Source of the DNA: Triticum aestivum
Lineage: Eukaryota; Streptophyta; Magnoliopsida; Poales; Poaceae
Length of the DNA stretch: 64,000 bases
NCBI RefSeq assembly: GCF_018294505.1
Contig: NC_057798.1
Span: 373,612,839 to 373,676,838 of the forward strand
Direction: 5' to 3'
The notes under the pieces were generated by a model that saw only the letters and a list, made by a program, of their open reading frames with translations, did not search any database and had not been told where the DNA came from. Each line of letters starts with the position of its first letter. The first letter of the stretch is position 1. Positions 12,171-22,750 of this stretch are shown piece by piece. The translations under genes and the position numbers were made by a program.

Positions 12171-12177
12171 TATAAAG
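12171..12177 (+). promoter_or_regulatory. TATA box of the antisense gene of element C
   Basis: TATAAAG inside the palindrome CCCCTTTATAAAGGGG, 106 bp before the ATG at 12277. Position matches the boxes before the antisense genes of A and B. Confidence 0.5.
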
Positions 12178-12819
12178 GGGTCAAGGCCTACGCCTCGTTT
12201 CCACCTCTCCTGCTCCTTCTCGCACCTCGAGCTCCATCGCTCAAAACCTAAGCTCCAACACCCCAGATCCTCCAGTATGTCCGGATCCGACGCAGCAGAC
12301 AGGTGGGTGGCCTCCTCGATTCAGGAGGAGGATATTGCGAAGCTGAGGGAGGTTGGATACCTGACTGCTGATATCCAACACAGGCTTCCTGCTCCGGGGC
12401 AAGTCATCCCCACGCTGGAGCCCAATGAGAGCATCGTGTTTACTCCTCACTTCCTCCGAGGCCTAGGCCTCACCCTCGACCCCTTTGTGAGGGGGCTTAT
12501 GTTCTACTATGGCTTGGATTTCCATGATCTGGCTCCAGACGCCATCCTCCATATCTCGTCTTTCATTATCGTGTGCGAGGCTTTTCTCCACGTTAACCCA
12601 CACTTCGGCTTATGGCTAAAGACTTTCAATGTGAAGCCGAAGATGATCGAGGGGCGACATGCGGAATGCCGAGGTGCCATAATAAGCAGGAACACCGATG
12701 CCCCAGGGCCAGAGGGTTCTTTTCGGGAAGTGTCCGACGTATGGCAACAGAGATGGTTCTATGTCACCGCTCCTAGAGGCACAAAGTGGGAGCTTCCCCC
12801 GAGTTCCGCTCAGGCCCTC

Positions 12820-13289
12820 TGTCGGTGTCAAAACCGGCGGATCTCGGGTAGGGGGTCCCGAACTGTGCGTCTAGGCGGATGGTAACAGGAGACGAGGGAC
12901 ACGATGTTTTTACCCAGGTTTGGGCCCTCTTGATGGAGGTAAAACCCTACGTCCTGCTTGATTAATATTGATGATGTGGGTTACAAGAGTAGATCTACCA
13001 CGCGATCAAGGAGGCTAAACCCTAGAAGCTAGCCTATGGTATGATTATTGTTCGTCCTATGGACTAAAGCCATCCGGTTTATATAGACACCGGGGAGGGC
13101 TAGGGTTACACAGAGTCGGTTACAAAGGTAGGAGATCTACATATCCGTATCGCCAAGCTTGTTCCACACCAAGGAAAGTCCCATCCGGACACGGGACGAA
13201 GTCTTCAATCTTGTATCTTCATAGTCTTGCAGTCCGGCCGATGATGATAGTTCGGCTATCCGGACACCCCCTAGTCCGGGACTCCCTTA
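12820..13289 (-). repeat. 3' LTR of element B (470 bp)
   Basis: Begins TGTCGGTGTCAAAACCGG and ends ACTCCCTTA, where the partner LTR ends ACTCCCTCA; on the minus strand the terminal TG has thus become TA. The minus-strand polypurine tract (TTCGGGGGCTAC) follows directly at 13290. Confidence 0.9.
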
Positions 13290-13525
13290 GTAGCCCCCGA
13301 ACCAGGCTTCAATAACGACGAATCCGGCGCATATGTTGTCTTCGGTGTTTGCAAGGCAGGTTCTTCTTCATGCTCCATGTGTTTGCCGGATAGTGTCCGG
13401 TTGCTTCATAAATGCTGCGCTCCTTGGCTTCTGCGTCCAATAATGGTCTTCTTCCACGTGTCGCACGAATGCGAAAAGCCAGGGTATTTTTATGTTTTAC
13501 CCCCTAGCTGTGCAAATAAGCTGCC

Positions 13526-13532
13526 TATAAGA
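13526..13532 (+). promoter_or_regulatory. TATA-like box of the antisense gene of element B
   Basis: TATAAGA in ctgccTATAAGAgaggcg, 91 bp before the ATG at 13617. Weaker match than the boxes of A and C but at the same distance. Confidence 0.4.
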
Positions 13533-13616
13533 GAGGCGAGGATCCAGATCCAAATCACATCATCCTCCTTCCGCAAGCACCCACCGAGGCGCATCTGACA
13601 CCTAACCCATTCCAAC

Positions 13617-16370
13617 ATGGACAGTCGATGCGGCTCCTCTTCTCGCGCTCCCCGCCCTAAGCCAGGAGATTGGAGGAGATGCTCAGTCCCGCACAACGAG
13701 TTAGTGATGCTCCAAGAAGAGGGATATCTTCCCCTGGCCTTCATGGTCCCGGTTCGAGCCGGACTAGCCACCTACAAAGGTGGGAAGCAGGCGGAAAGCG
13801 TCCCCAATCCCTCCAAAGGAGAGTGGGTGTGCTTCGTCTCCTACTTAATAAGGGGACTCGGATTTCCTATACATCCGTTTCTCCGGGGGCTCCTGGAGTT
13901 CTACGGACTCCAGCTTCATCACCTTACACCTGCCTCCATTTTGCACATCGCGGGCTTCGTAGCTCTGTGTGAGCTGTTCTTGGGCATTGAGCCCCATTTT
14001 GCACTGTGGGAGAGGCTGTTTTGCCTCGTACTGCGCTCTCATGAGGGGTCGATATATCAAGTGGGCGGAGCCGAAATATGGCGCATCGCCGGGACCGGAT
14101 ACCTGTCCGGGACACCGAAGAAGGCGTCCGAAGATTGGCCTTCAGAGTGGTTTTATATGGAGGACGCTCCGCTGCCGGATCCAGTCCGGATCGGCCTCCC
14201 GGAGTTCAGCAACGCTCCCCTGAAGAAACGCCTAAGTTGGCGCCCACGGAGCCCTCGATGAGAAGATGATAGTAGCATCCATTACTTGATGGGCCGGATA
14301 CGGCTGCTAGCCCATTCCGGATTAACCATGATCGGAGTCATGGCCACATGCATTATGCGTGGGGTGCAGCCGCTCCAATATAGGGGCCACCCCATGTGGG
14401 ACTTCATCGGAGACAACGACGCCACCCGTCACGGCCGCAAGGGACCTGGCTCGGCCGACGATCTGGTGAAGATCCTGTCCGGCTTCTACAAGGGGGAGAA
14501 GGAGGACTTCCTCCGCATGAATCCTCTGAACGGATTTTCCATGAACAACCCTCGGAGCTGGGTAAGCGGTCGCATGCATATCTGAACCATGCCTTTAAAG
14601 GCAATTGTCTTATTGTATGATTTTGACAGAGGAGCTGCGTCGGGATGTGGAGGGCATAAAAAGCCCAGCCCCACAACCCGAAGACCCAGAAAGGTCCCTC
14701 GATCCGGCCTCCGAAGAGGATCCGGACTTAGCGGTGGAACTGATCGACGGGGTGTACCACCAGCTCAGCATAGATAATGCTTTAGTCGCCATTATGGCTG
14801 ACTACCCCGGTTTGTGTCCGGCTTCCCTGGTGAGTACGACCGAAGTCCTATCGCCGTTACTTCTTTAATGCTTAGTTCTGACCACCGTGCTCCAATGGTG
14901 TTTGGCAGGAAGTGCCTTTACGACAGGAAGTCGAGCCCGCGGCGACCGGCCAACAAGGGTCAGTCCGGCCCAGCAGGCGGAAGAGGAGTGCAACGCGAAC
15001 TGAAATGTCACCGCAACGGTACGGAGCACCGCTATTTTTTAAGGGAAGGATTCCCAGGAGGTATATTAATGCTCATAACCTTTCCAGAAAGAGCGCTCGC
15101 CGGACAGTGTCCGGAGAGGTTGCCAATCAAGCCTCCGCCAGCCATGCTCCAACGCATGGCCCGGAAGGGGAGGCGAATACAAGGCATGAGTCGGACGCTC
15201 CTCCAACGGAGGATGCCGACAGGCTGTCCGCCACCCGGTCTGAGGTGGAGATCGCCATGAATCATAGGCTTCGCCGGACAGTTCTTCGTGACGCGTGTTT
15301 CTCCCCAGAGACGTTAAATGCCTTTGATGCGGGAAACGCGCACCTCCGTGCTGCTCAAGATGGGTTAACCAGAGCCACGGAGCAGTATGTGAAAGACATT
15401 CGTGTAAGTAATTTTAATAGTTATATATGCCAGTAGCCCCCGAGACTTAAAATGGTTAAAATAACTGATTTAAGGATCAATTTTTATGCAGGATCTTATG
15501 GAGAAGAATACCCATCTGTCCCAGGAGCTCCAAGAGTGCAAGGCCCAACTTGAGGCCGCACTGGCCGCCACAGGGGGAGCCACAGAGACCCCCGCTGGTA
15601 AGACGTACTTTGAAAAGATAATTAATTAACAAAGTGCGGTGTGAATCTGACAATAATATTGCAGAGGGCGCCGGACTAGATCCGGACAAGCAACAGCTAC
15701 TGCGTCAGCTCAAGGCTGGCAAGAGGTGCTTATGAAGGTGCAGCAGGAGAGAAACAAGCTCCAAGATGCCCACACCAGCTAGGAGAAGAGCTGAACGGTG
15801 TTCGGGCCCAGCTGTCTGGCTCCTTGAAGGAGAATCAGCGACTTCGTCACGGCATTTATAGTAAGTGCTTGAGCAAATTCCTTTGAAAAGAAGAATTCGG
15901 TGAGGAAGTCATTTGACAGAAATATGTCTTTAGGTGTGCTCACAGGTCGCCCTGCGGAGGAAATGCCTGGGTCAACAGGTGACCAACTTCCCGAGCTGGC
16001 GCAATTGTTCGAACGTGTTCGGTAGGCGATGAGTGGCGTCGTTTAGGCTTTATGGCCATCCGTCTCCCTATCCGAGGGCCTTGGTGAGCTTGCTGAGAAG
16101 CTCCAGGGAGCACGGCGATGCCTCCGTTTGTGGAAAATATCGGCCTGCCGTCAAGGCGCCAGGGAGGCCTGGGCCATGGTGAAGACGCGCTACCCGAAGG
16201 CTGACCCAAACCACATGGCCGAGGTCGGACCTGCGGGGCCTGATGGGAAGGAGATCCCTGTGAGCTTGATGTATGGCCAAGTAGAACTGGCCGCGAAATA
16301 TTCCCAACAGGACTGTAAATTAGACAGCCTGTTAGATGGGATTGAGGAGGAGTACAATCAGTCGGTTTGA
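13617..16370 (+). pseudogene. Antisense multi-exon gene of element B (putative gypsy-type transposon N-domain protein)
   Basis: Starts MDSRCGSSSRAPRPKPGDWR. Residues about 65-120 contain RGLGFPIHPFLRGLLEFYGL and HLTPASILHIAGFVALCELF, clearly homologous to the antisense protein of C. The first exon continues past an in-frame TGA (14259-14261) to about 14562, where GTAAGC makes a good donor. Later exon-like pieces begin after acceptors near 14628, 14908, 15489 and 15664, with donors near 14829, 15405 and 15599. The 3' part is helical and Gln/Glu-rich (ELQECKAQLEAALAA), like the coiled coil of C, and ends near 16370 (GIEEEYNQSV). Frames after 15700 are disturbed. The product is unknown; the coiled-coil-plus-helical layout suggests a protein that self-associates (inference). 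Confidence 0.65.
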
Positions 16371-17175
16371 CGATTGAATTTGAAATGACATGTAAGATGC
16401 CTTCTAGCCGGATTGTAGATCGTTTGTCTTTGCGGACCGTTTCGCTTCAACCTCTGGACCCAACAGTCCGGAGTGTGTCCGAATACCCCTACGGTTATAA
16501 AAGAACCGGGGCATGCATGGAGACAAGGCGTCGGGGTCATAATTGCTTTATCAGACAAGTGCCCAACTAGTTATGTTATATTACATGGTTAGTAAGAAAC
16601 ATCTTCCAGGGAGAATAGTTCCGTTAAGGGTTCCTTTCCCTGGGAGGCATGCCCTAAGGTGCAATGCCGGGCTGCGAAAATAGCAGAAAAAGCATCTGGG
16701 GGCTTATAAATAAGTAAGTAATAAATTATCTTTCAAGTCACCGACTGAATATTCTCTTAAGAACGCTAGCTTTCGGCTTCACCCAGTCTGAGGTACACAT
16801 CCGGCTGACCCGGTAGTAACAATCGCAGAGGTGCTCCCTTTACCTCCTAGCCGAACAATCGGGAACGTAGGGGTAAGCACAGGATCCAGGCAACCCAGCT
16901 TGGCCAAAACTTAAGTCATATCGATGCATATAATGGTGAATAAAAGGTACATGCGGAAGTATGACACATGTATTTGGCGTGAAGCCCATATTAATAAGCT
17001 TTTGGTAAAGAAGCCCCCAGGTATAATGAGTGCTAGGAGCACATCAAGTGTGTGCGAACAAAGCGCAAATCAGCCTATAAAAGGTAAAAAAAAGTGGGAA
17101 GAAGGAGGTGGACAAGAGACAGTAAAAAATACAAAAAGGTGGACGGGGGAGTGAGACGAACTCTGAGTCCGGTGT
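16371..17175. other. Spacer of element B between the antisense gene and pol, no gene seen
   Basis: About 800 bp between the convergent ends of the antisense gene and pol. AT-richer than its flanks; no supported frame. It probably holds the 3' ends and polyadenylation signals of both transcripts (inference). Confidence 0.5.
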
Positions 17176-20100
17176 TTAGGCGTAGAATCTTCGGAGACGG
17201 GCTGCGTTCCATGGGTTCGGCTCGAGTCGGTTGTCAGATGCTTTACGTAGACGGTATGCTCCGCCGGTTAGGACTTGGTCGATGATGAAGGGATCTTCCC
17301 ACTTGGGCTTAAGTTTGTCCTTCTTCTTGTCCGGCAGGCGTAGAACGAGTTCGCCGACATTGTAAGTTTTGGCCCGTACTTCTCTGCTTTGATATCTTTG
17401 AGCCTGTTGCTGATAGAATGCCACGTCCCGCTCCTCCTCTAAGGCGTCCAAACTGTCCTGCCGATCCAACTCGGCTTCTCTTTCTTCGTACAAGCGCACA
17501 CGAGGTGAGTCATGAATTATATCGCAAGGCAGAACTGCCTCTGCGCCGTACACCATGAAAAATGGTGTAAATCCAGTAGTTCGGTTTGGCATGGTCTGCA
17601 GCCCCCAGAGTACGGAGTCGAGCTCCTCTACCTAGTGCGTGTCAGATTCCTTGAGGGACCGCACTAGTCTGGGTTTGATGCCGCTCATGATTAGACCATT
17701 TGCTCGCTTGACTTGACTGTTAGTTTGGGGCTGATAGACTGAAGCGTAATCGAGCTTGATGCCCATGTTTTTGCACCAGAGTTTAACCTCGTCGGCAGTG
17801 AAGTTCGTGCCGTTATCAGTGATGATGCTGTGGGGGACGCCAAAACGGTGTACTACCCCGGATAGGAAGTCTATCACCGGTCTGGATTCTGCCGTTTTAA
17901 CTGGCTTGGCCTCAATCCATTTGGTGAATTTGTCCACCATGACCAATAAGTATTTGTGCTTGTGGGTTCCCCCTTTAAGGGGTCCAACCATGTCAAGCCC
18001 CCAGACCGCGAACGTCCAGGTAATGGGTATAGTTTTGAGGGCGATGGGTGGCATGTGGCTCTGATTAGCAAAGAGCTGGCAACTGACGCATTGTTGGACT
18101 AAGTCGTGAGCATCCGCCCGGGCTGTTGGCCAATAAAATCCTGTACGGAAGGCCTTGCCTACGAGTGCCCGGGCTGCAGTGTGGTGCCCGCCGAGTCCGG
18201 CGTGAATTTCAGCCAGGAGATTCCGCCCCTCCTCTTCGGAGATACACCTTTGAAGGACTCCGGTTGTGCTTTTCTTATAAAGTTCTCCCTCATGGACCTT
18301 GTAGGCTTTAGATCGCCAAACTATGCAGCGGGCCTCATTTTGGTCTTCGGGAAGTTCCTGCCGAATTAAGTAGGCTAGGAATGGTTCTGTCCACGGGGCA
18401 ATTACTGCCATTATTTCGTGAGCTGAAGGTGTTATTTCGTTGGCTGAGCCGCCGATTGTGTCAGAATGGTCTGAGTTAGGTGATGGACCTGGCTCCGGAT
18501 TGTTATTTCCGTACTCCTCTTCCCATAACACGGATGGCTTGAAGAGCCGTTCCAGGAAGATGTTTGGAGGGACGGCGTCTCTTTTCGCGCCGATGCGTGC
18601 TAACACGTCTGCTGCCTGGTTATTATCCCGGGCTACATGGTGGAATTCGAGTCCTTTGAACCGAGCTGACATTTTTAGGACGACGTTGCGGTAAGCTGCC
18701 ATTTTTGGATCTTTGGCTTCAAAGTCTCCATTTACTTGGGATATTGCGAGGTTTGAATCCCTGCGCACCTCTAGGCGTTGAATGCCCATGGAGATTGCCA
18801 TCCGGAGGCTATGTACATTATTTGAAGTACGTATTGGATTGTGTCTCCAGTTGGGGACGTCAGGACGACACCAGCCCCCAAGCCAGCCAACATTTTGGAT
18901 CCGTCGAAATGCATGATCCAATTGGAGTACGCGCCGTACTCTTTAGGGAGTTCGGCTTCGGTCCATTCGGCGACGAAGTCGGCCAGAACCTGCGATTTTA
19001 TAGCTCGTCGTGGTTTATAGGTTATGTTAAATGGTAAGAGCTCAATAGCCCATTTTGCAATCCTGCCCGTTGCGTCGCGATTGTTTATAATATCGTTGAG
19101 AGGTACTTTGGAGGCCACCGTTATGGAACACTCTTGAAAGTAGTGTCATAGCTTCCGGGATGCCATGAACACCGCATATGCTATATTTTGATAATGTGGG
19201 TACCAGGACTTGCATGGAGTTAGAACAGTGGATACGTAGTACACTGGTTTTTGAAGAGGGAATATGTGCCCTTCTGTCTCTCGCTCGACGACGAGTACCG
19301 CGCTGACAACTTGATGTGTTGCTGTGATATATAATAACATAGGTTCGCCCAGGCTGGGCACGGCCAGGACCGGATTTGTTGCCAGTATGGCCTTTATTTC
19401 TTCGAGTCCGGTTGTGTTAGCATCCGTCCATTCGAAATGTTCGGTGCGCCGGAGGAGGCGGTAGAGGGGCAGAGCCTTTTCTCCCAAACGAGAGATGAAG
19501 TGGCTTAAGGCCGCTACGCATCCGGTTAGTTTTTGTATTTGCTTGAGGTCTTTTGGAATATCCAATTGTGACAGAGCTCGGATTTTGGCCGGGTTTCCTT
19601 CAATTCCTCTACCGGATAGGATGAAGCCCAAGAGCTTTCCGGCTGGTACGCCGAAGACGCATTTTTCCGGATTGAGCTTAATGTCATATGCTCGGAGGTT
19701 GTCGAATGTCACCCTCAAGTCTTCTACTAGAGTTTCGACGTCTTTGGTCTTGACGACCACATCGTCTACGTATGCCTCTACTGTTTTGCCTATCTGGGTA
19801 GCCAGACATGTTTGAATCATGCGCTGATATGTTGCGCCGGCGTTTTTGAGTCTGAAGGACATTGTGTTGAAGCAGAATGGCCCATATGGAGTAATGAATG
19901 CCGTTGCGGCCTGGTCTTTCTCCACCATCTTGATTTGATGATATCCGGAGTATGCGTCGAGGAAGCACAATGAATCGTGCCCTGCGGTAGCATCGATGAT
20001 TTGGTCGATGCGAGGGAGGGGGAAATGGTCCTTTGGACAGGCCTTGTTAAGGTCTTTAAAATCGACGCAGAGGCGCCAGGATTTGTCCTTTTTTGGTACC

Positions 20101-21100
20101 ATTACTAGATTGGCTAGCCAGTCCAGATGTTTTATATCTCTGATTAATCCGGCTTCTAAGAGTTTGGCTAGCTCTTCTCCCATTGCCTGTGTTTTGGGTT
20201 CGGAAAATCGCTGAAGAGCTTGTTTGACCGGCTTGAATCCTTTTAGGATGTTTAGGCTGTGCTCTGCCAGCCTGCGTGGGATTCCTGGCATGTCTGAAGG
20301 GTGCCAGGCAAAAATGTCCCAATTTTCCCGAAGGAATTCTCGTAGTGCGGCTTCGACATCAGGACTTAATTGTGCCCCAATGGAGGCCGTCTTTGTGGGG
20401 TCCGTTGGATGGACTTGAAATTTGACTATTTCGTCTGCTGGTTTAAAAGAGGTGGACTTGGACCTCTTATTGAGTATCACATCGTCCCTATCCACCGTGG
20501 AGCGCAGCGTAGGTAGTTCCTCTGCCGCTAGGGCTTCGGACAATGCCTCTAGGGCCAGTGCGGCTGTCTTATTTTCAGCGCGGAGTGCTGTATCTGGATC
20601 GCTGGCAAGAGTGGTTATCCCATTGGGTCCGGGCATTTTGAGCTTCATGTACCCGTAGTGGGGTATAGCTTGGAAGATTGTGAATGCCTCTCGCCCTAAC
20701 AAAGCGTGATATCCGCTGCCGAATGGGGCCACTTGGAACGTGGCCTCCTCGGACCTGTAATTGTCCGGTGAGCCGAACACTACATCTAGTGTGATTTTTC
20801 CTGTGCAGCGTACTTCTCGACTAGGGATTATCCCTCTAAAGGTTGTGCTGCTTCGCTCGATGCGGCTCCAGTCAATATCCATTTTTGAAGGGTTTCCTCG
20901 TAGATGAGGTTTAATCCGCTGCCGCCATCCATGAGTACCTTGGTAAGGCGAAAGCCGTCCACTATCGGACTGAGGACCAATGCGGCTGGTGCTCTAGCTG
21001 TTCGGAATTTAGGTTCGTCGCTGGCGTTGAAGGTGACAGCCGTGTTACTCCATGGATTTGCTGTTGCTACTTGGTAGACTTCGGCGAGGCCGCGGATTGT
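17176..21100 (-). pseudogene. pol: pol of element B (protease, RT, RNase H, integrase), broken
   Basis: Minus-strand polyprotein. A retropepsin-like DGGSGLN lies near 20930, separated from the long frame by a 1-base frameshift at about 20885. The long frame 20882-19146 holds the RT (FLDAYSGYHQI, YVDDVVV). A TGA at 19146 interrupts the start of the RNase H region. A deletion plus frameshift near 18800-18840 removes the middle of RNase H. The integrase follows: an HHCC-type zinc region (GGHHTAARALV, CVSCQLF), core Asp residues in WGLDMVG and ITDNGTNF, and a Lys where the third catalytic residue, a Glu, is expected (NSQVKRANG). A TAG at 17632 splits the C-terminal part, which ends at 17176 with RLRRFYA. 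This copy cannot encode a working polymerase or integrase. Confidence 0.9.
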
Positions 21101-22231
21101 TCATTTTCGCATGTTATTTGATGCGAAAGTCTCGAAGACTGTTAATAGCGTACCGGTACTGCTGGGCTGTTTGCCCGGGGCTAAAAAGCCTTCGCCACTT
21201 TTGGCCACCTGCCGTAGTATCCAACATGCTCGAAGGCTGTGTGTTGGAGTGGCGCCCTCCGTACTGTGGATTTTGCAGGGTCCATTGAGCCAGCCCTCCA
21301 GTATGGTTCCATGCCCTTTAGGGGGTCTTTGCTTTTTGGTTTTTAACCTAGGTGCTTGAGTATGGTGCACCCTTTTACTTCGGACTAGGGCTGTGGTCAA
21401 GGCCGGACTGTCCCAAAACCTAGTTTCGGTGTTCCTGGCACTCTCTACCGCACAGTATTTTTGTACGATAGTCGCTAGGTCGATGAAGCGTGTAACTTCG
21501 CGATGACTTATGGCGTTCATGATTCCCTTGTCCGTGCAATTGTTGCAGAAAATTGAAATCGCGCTGTCTTCGCAGCAGTCCTTTATCCTGTTCATAACCA
21601 GGAGGAATCTGGCCCAGTAATGATGTACTATTTCATCGGGCTCTTGCCGTATTCGAGATAGATCGCTTATGTTTGGGTGGGCGGGCGGAATCAAGTTCGG
21701 AACCCCGCCCGATCTGAGGCTCAAAGGCCAAGAAGTTTCCGGATTTGGAAGCTTGACTTGCTGGATGCTTTCCAACGGATCTAGTACGATGCCTGACTCT
21801 AAGTTCAGTATTTGATTAGCGTCCGTCCCTTCGCGGGAATCCGGCTTGGAGGGATCGGGAATCCGGACATAGTTGGTTTTCAACGTAGAAGAAGGGTTGC
21901 CGCATTGTTGCTCTACCACGACAACGTGGTGGGTGGCCTGAGGAGAGTTAATCTCTCTCAGATCGGGTTTAAGCCCAATCTGATCGTAGTCTGTGGCGAC
22001 TCCCAGGGCGGCGATGCGATCCAAGAGCTCGTTCACAGAGGAGAGATCGATCGGATCTAACTGCTCGGCGAATTCTGGGCTGACGTGAAGATCGCTTTTG
22101 ATGACCTGAGAGGTCATCGTCGGAGCGGTGGCCGAACAGGCGGTCATAAGAAAACCACCTAGCCAGACAGTTTGGCCGGCGGCCAAAGCTCTCTTCACGA
22201 CGGTACCGTCTTTAAAGACAGGAGAAGGCAT
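21101..22231 (-). pseudogene. gag: gag of element B
   Basis: Frame of 377 codons from the first ATG after the LTR and primer site (MPSPVFKDGT) to 21101, with no internal stop. The middle (HHYWARFLLVMNRIKDC to about HREVTRFIDLATIVQ) has the helical pattern of retrotransposon gag proteins. There is no clear CCHC knuckle before the end, and pol starts in another frame, so the junction region may be damaged. Its product would form the particle shell. Confidence 0.7.
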
Positions 22232-22259
22232 CCTTCCTGATCGCGACGACACAGAGGAA

Positions 22260-22278
22260 CTCTCAATGAAAGCACCAA
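22260..22278 (-). other. Primer-binding region of element B
   Basis: Minus-strand TTGGTGCTTTCATTGAGAG directly follows the LTR end at 22279. Position is right for a primer site; I cannot assign the tRNA. Confidence 0.6.
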
Positions 22279-22750
22279 TGTCGGTGTCAAAACCGACGGA
22301 TCTCGGGTAGGGGGTCCCGAACTGTGCGTCTAGGCGGATGGTAACAGGAGACGAGGGACACAATGTTTTTACCCAGGTTCGGGCCCTCTTGATGGAGGTA
22401 AAACCCTATGTCCTGCTTGATTAATATTGATGATGTGGGTTACAAGAGTAGATCTACCACGAGATCAAGGAGGCTAAACCCTAGAAGCTAGCCTATGGTA
22501 TGATTGTTGTTCGTCCTATGGACTAAAGCCATCCGGTTTATATAGACACCGGGGAGGGCTAGGGTTACACAGAGTCGGTTACAAAGGTAGGAGATCTACA
22601 TATCCATATCGCCAAGCTTTCCTTCCACGCCAAGGAAAGTCCCATCCGGACACGGGACGAAGTCTTCAATCTTGTATCTTCATAGTCTTGGAGTCCGGCC
22701 GATGATGATAGTTCGGCTATCCGGACACCCCCTAGTCCGGGACTCCCTCA
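22279..22750 (-). repeat. 5' LTR of element B (472 bp)
   Basis: TGTCGGTGTCAAAACCGA to GGACTCCCTCA, followed by the right target copy ccctc (22751-22755). Contains the same ccggTTTATATAGacaccgg TATA palindrome as the other copies (near 22533), the likely promoter of the minus-strand transcript. Confidence 0.9.

Larger units (their letters stand above)
12820..22750 (-). mobile_element. Gypsy-type retrotransposon B, near-complete, nested in the antisense gene of C
   Basis: Perfect target duplication ccctc at 12815-12819 and 22751-22755. LTRs 12820-13289 and 22279-22750 are very similar (three differences seen in the first 115 bp). Order on the minus strand: 5' LTR, gag 22231-21101, protease-RT-RNase H-integrase 21100-17176, non-coding spacer, then the plus-strand antisense gene 13617-16370 and the 3' LTR. 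No chromodomain follows the integrase, so this is not a chromovirus; together with the antisense ORF this fits the Tat-like side of gypsy (inference). Pol is damaged by stops, a frameshift and a deletion. Confidence 0.92.

Noticed and set aside
12820..12885. C-terminal part of the frame running from 12277 past 12819
   Set aside because: It reads into the LTR of B; the genuine continuation is at 22756.
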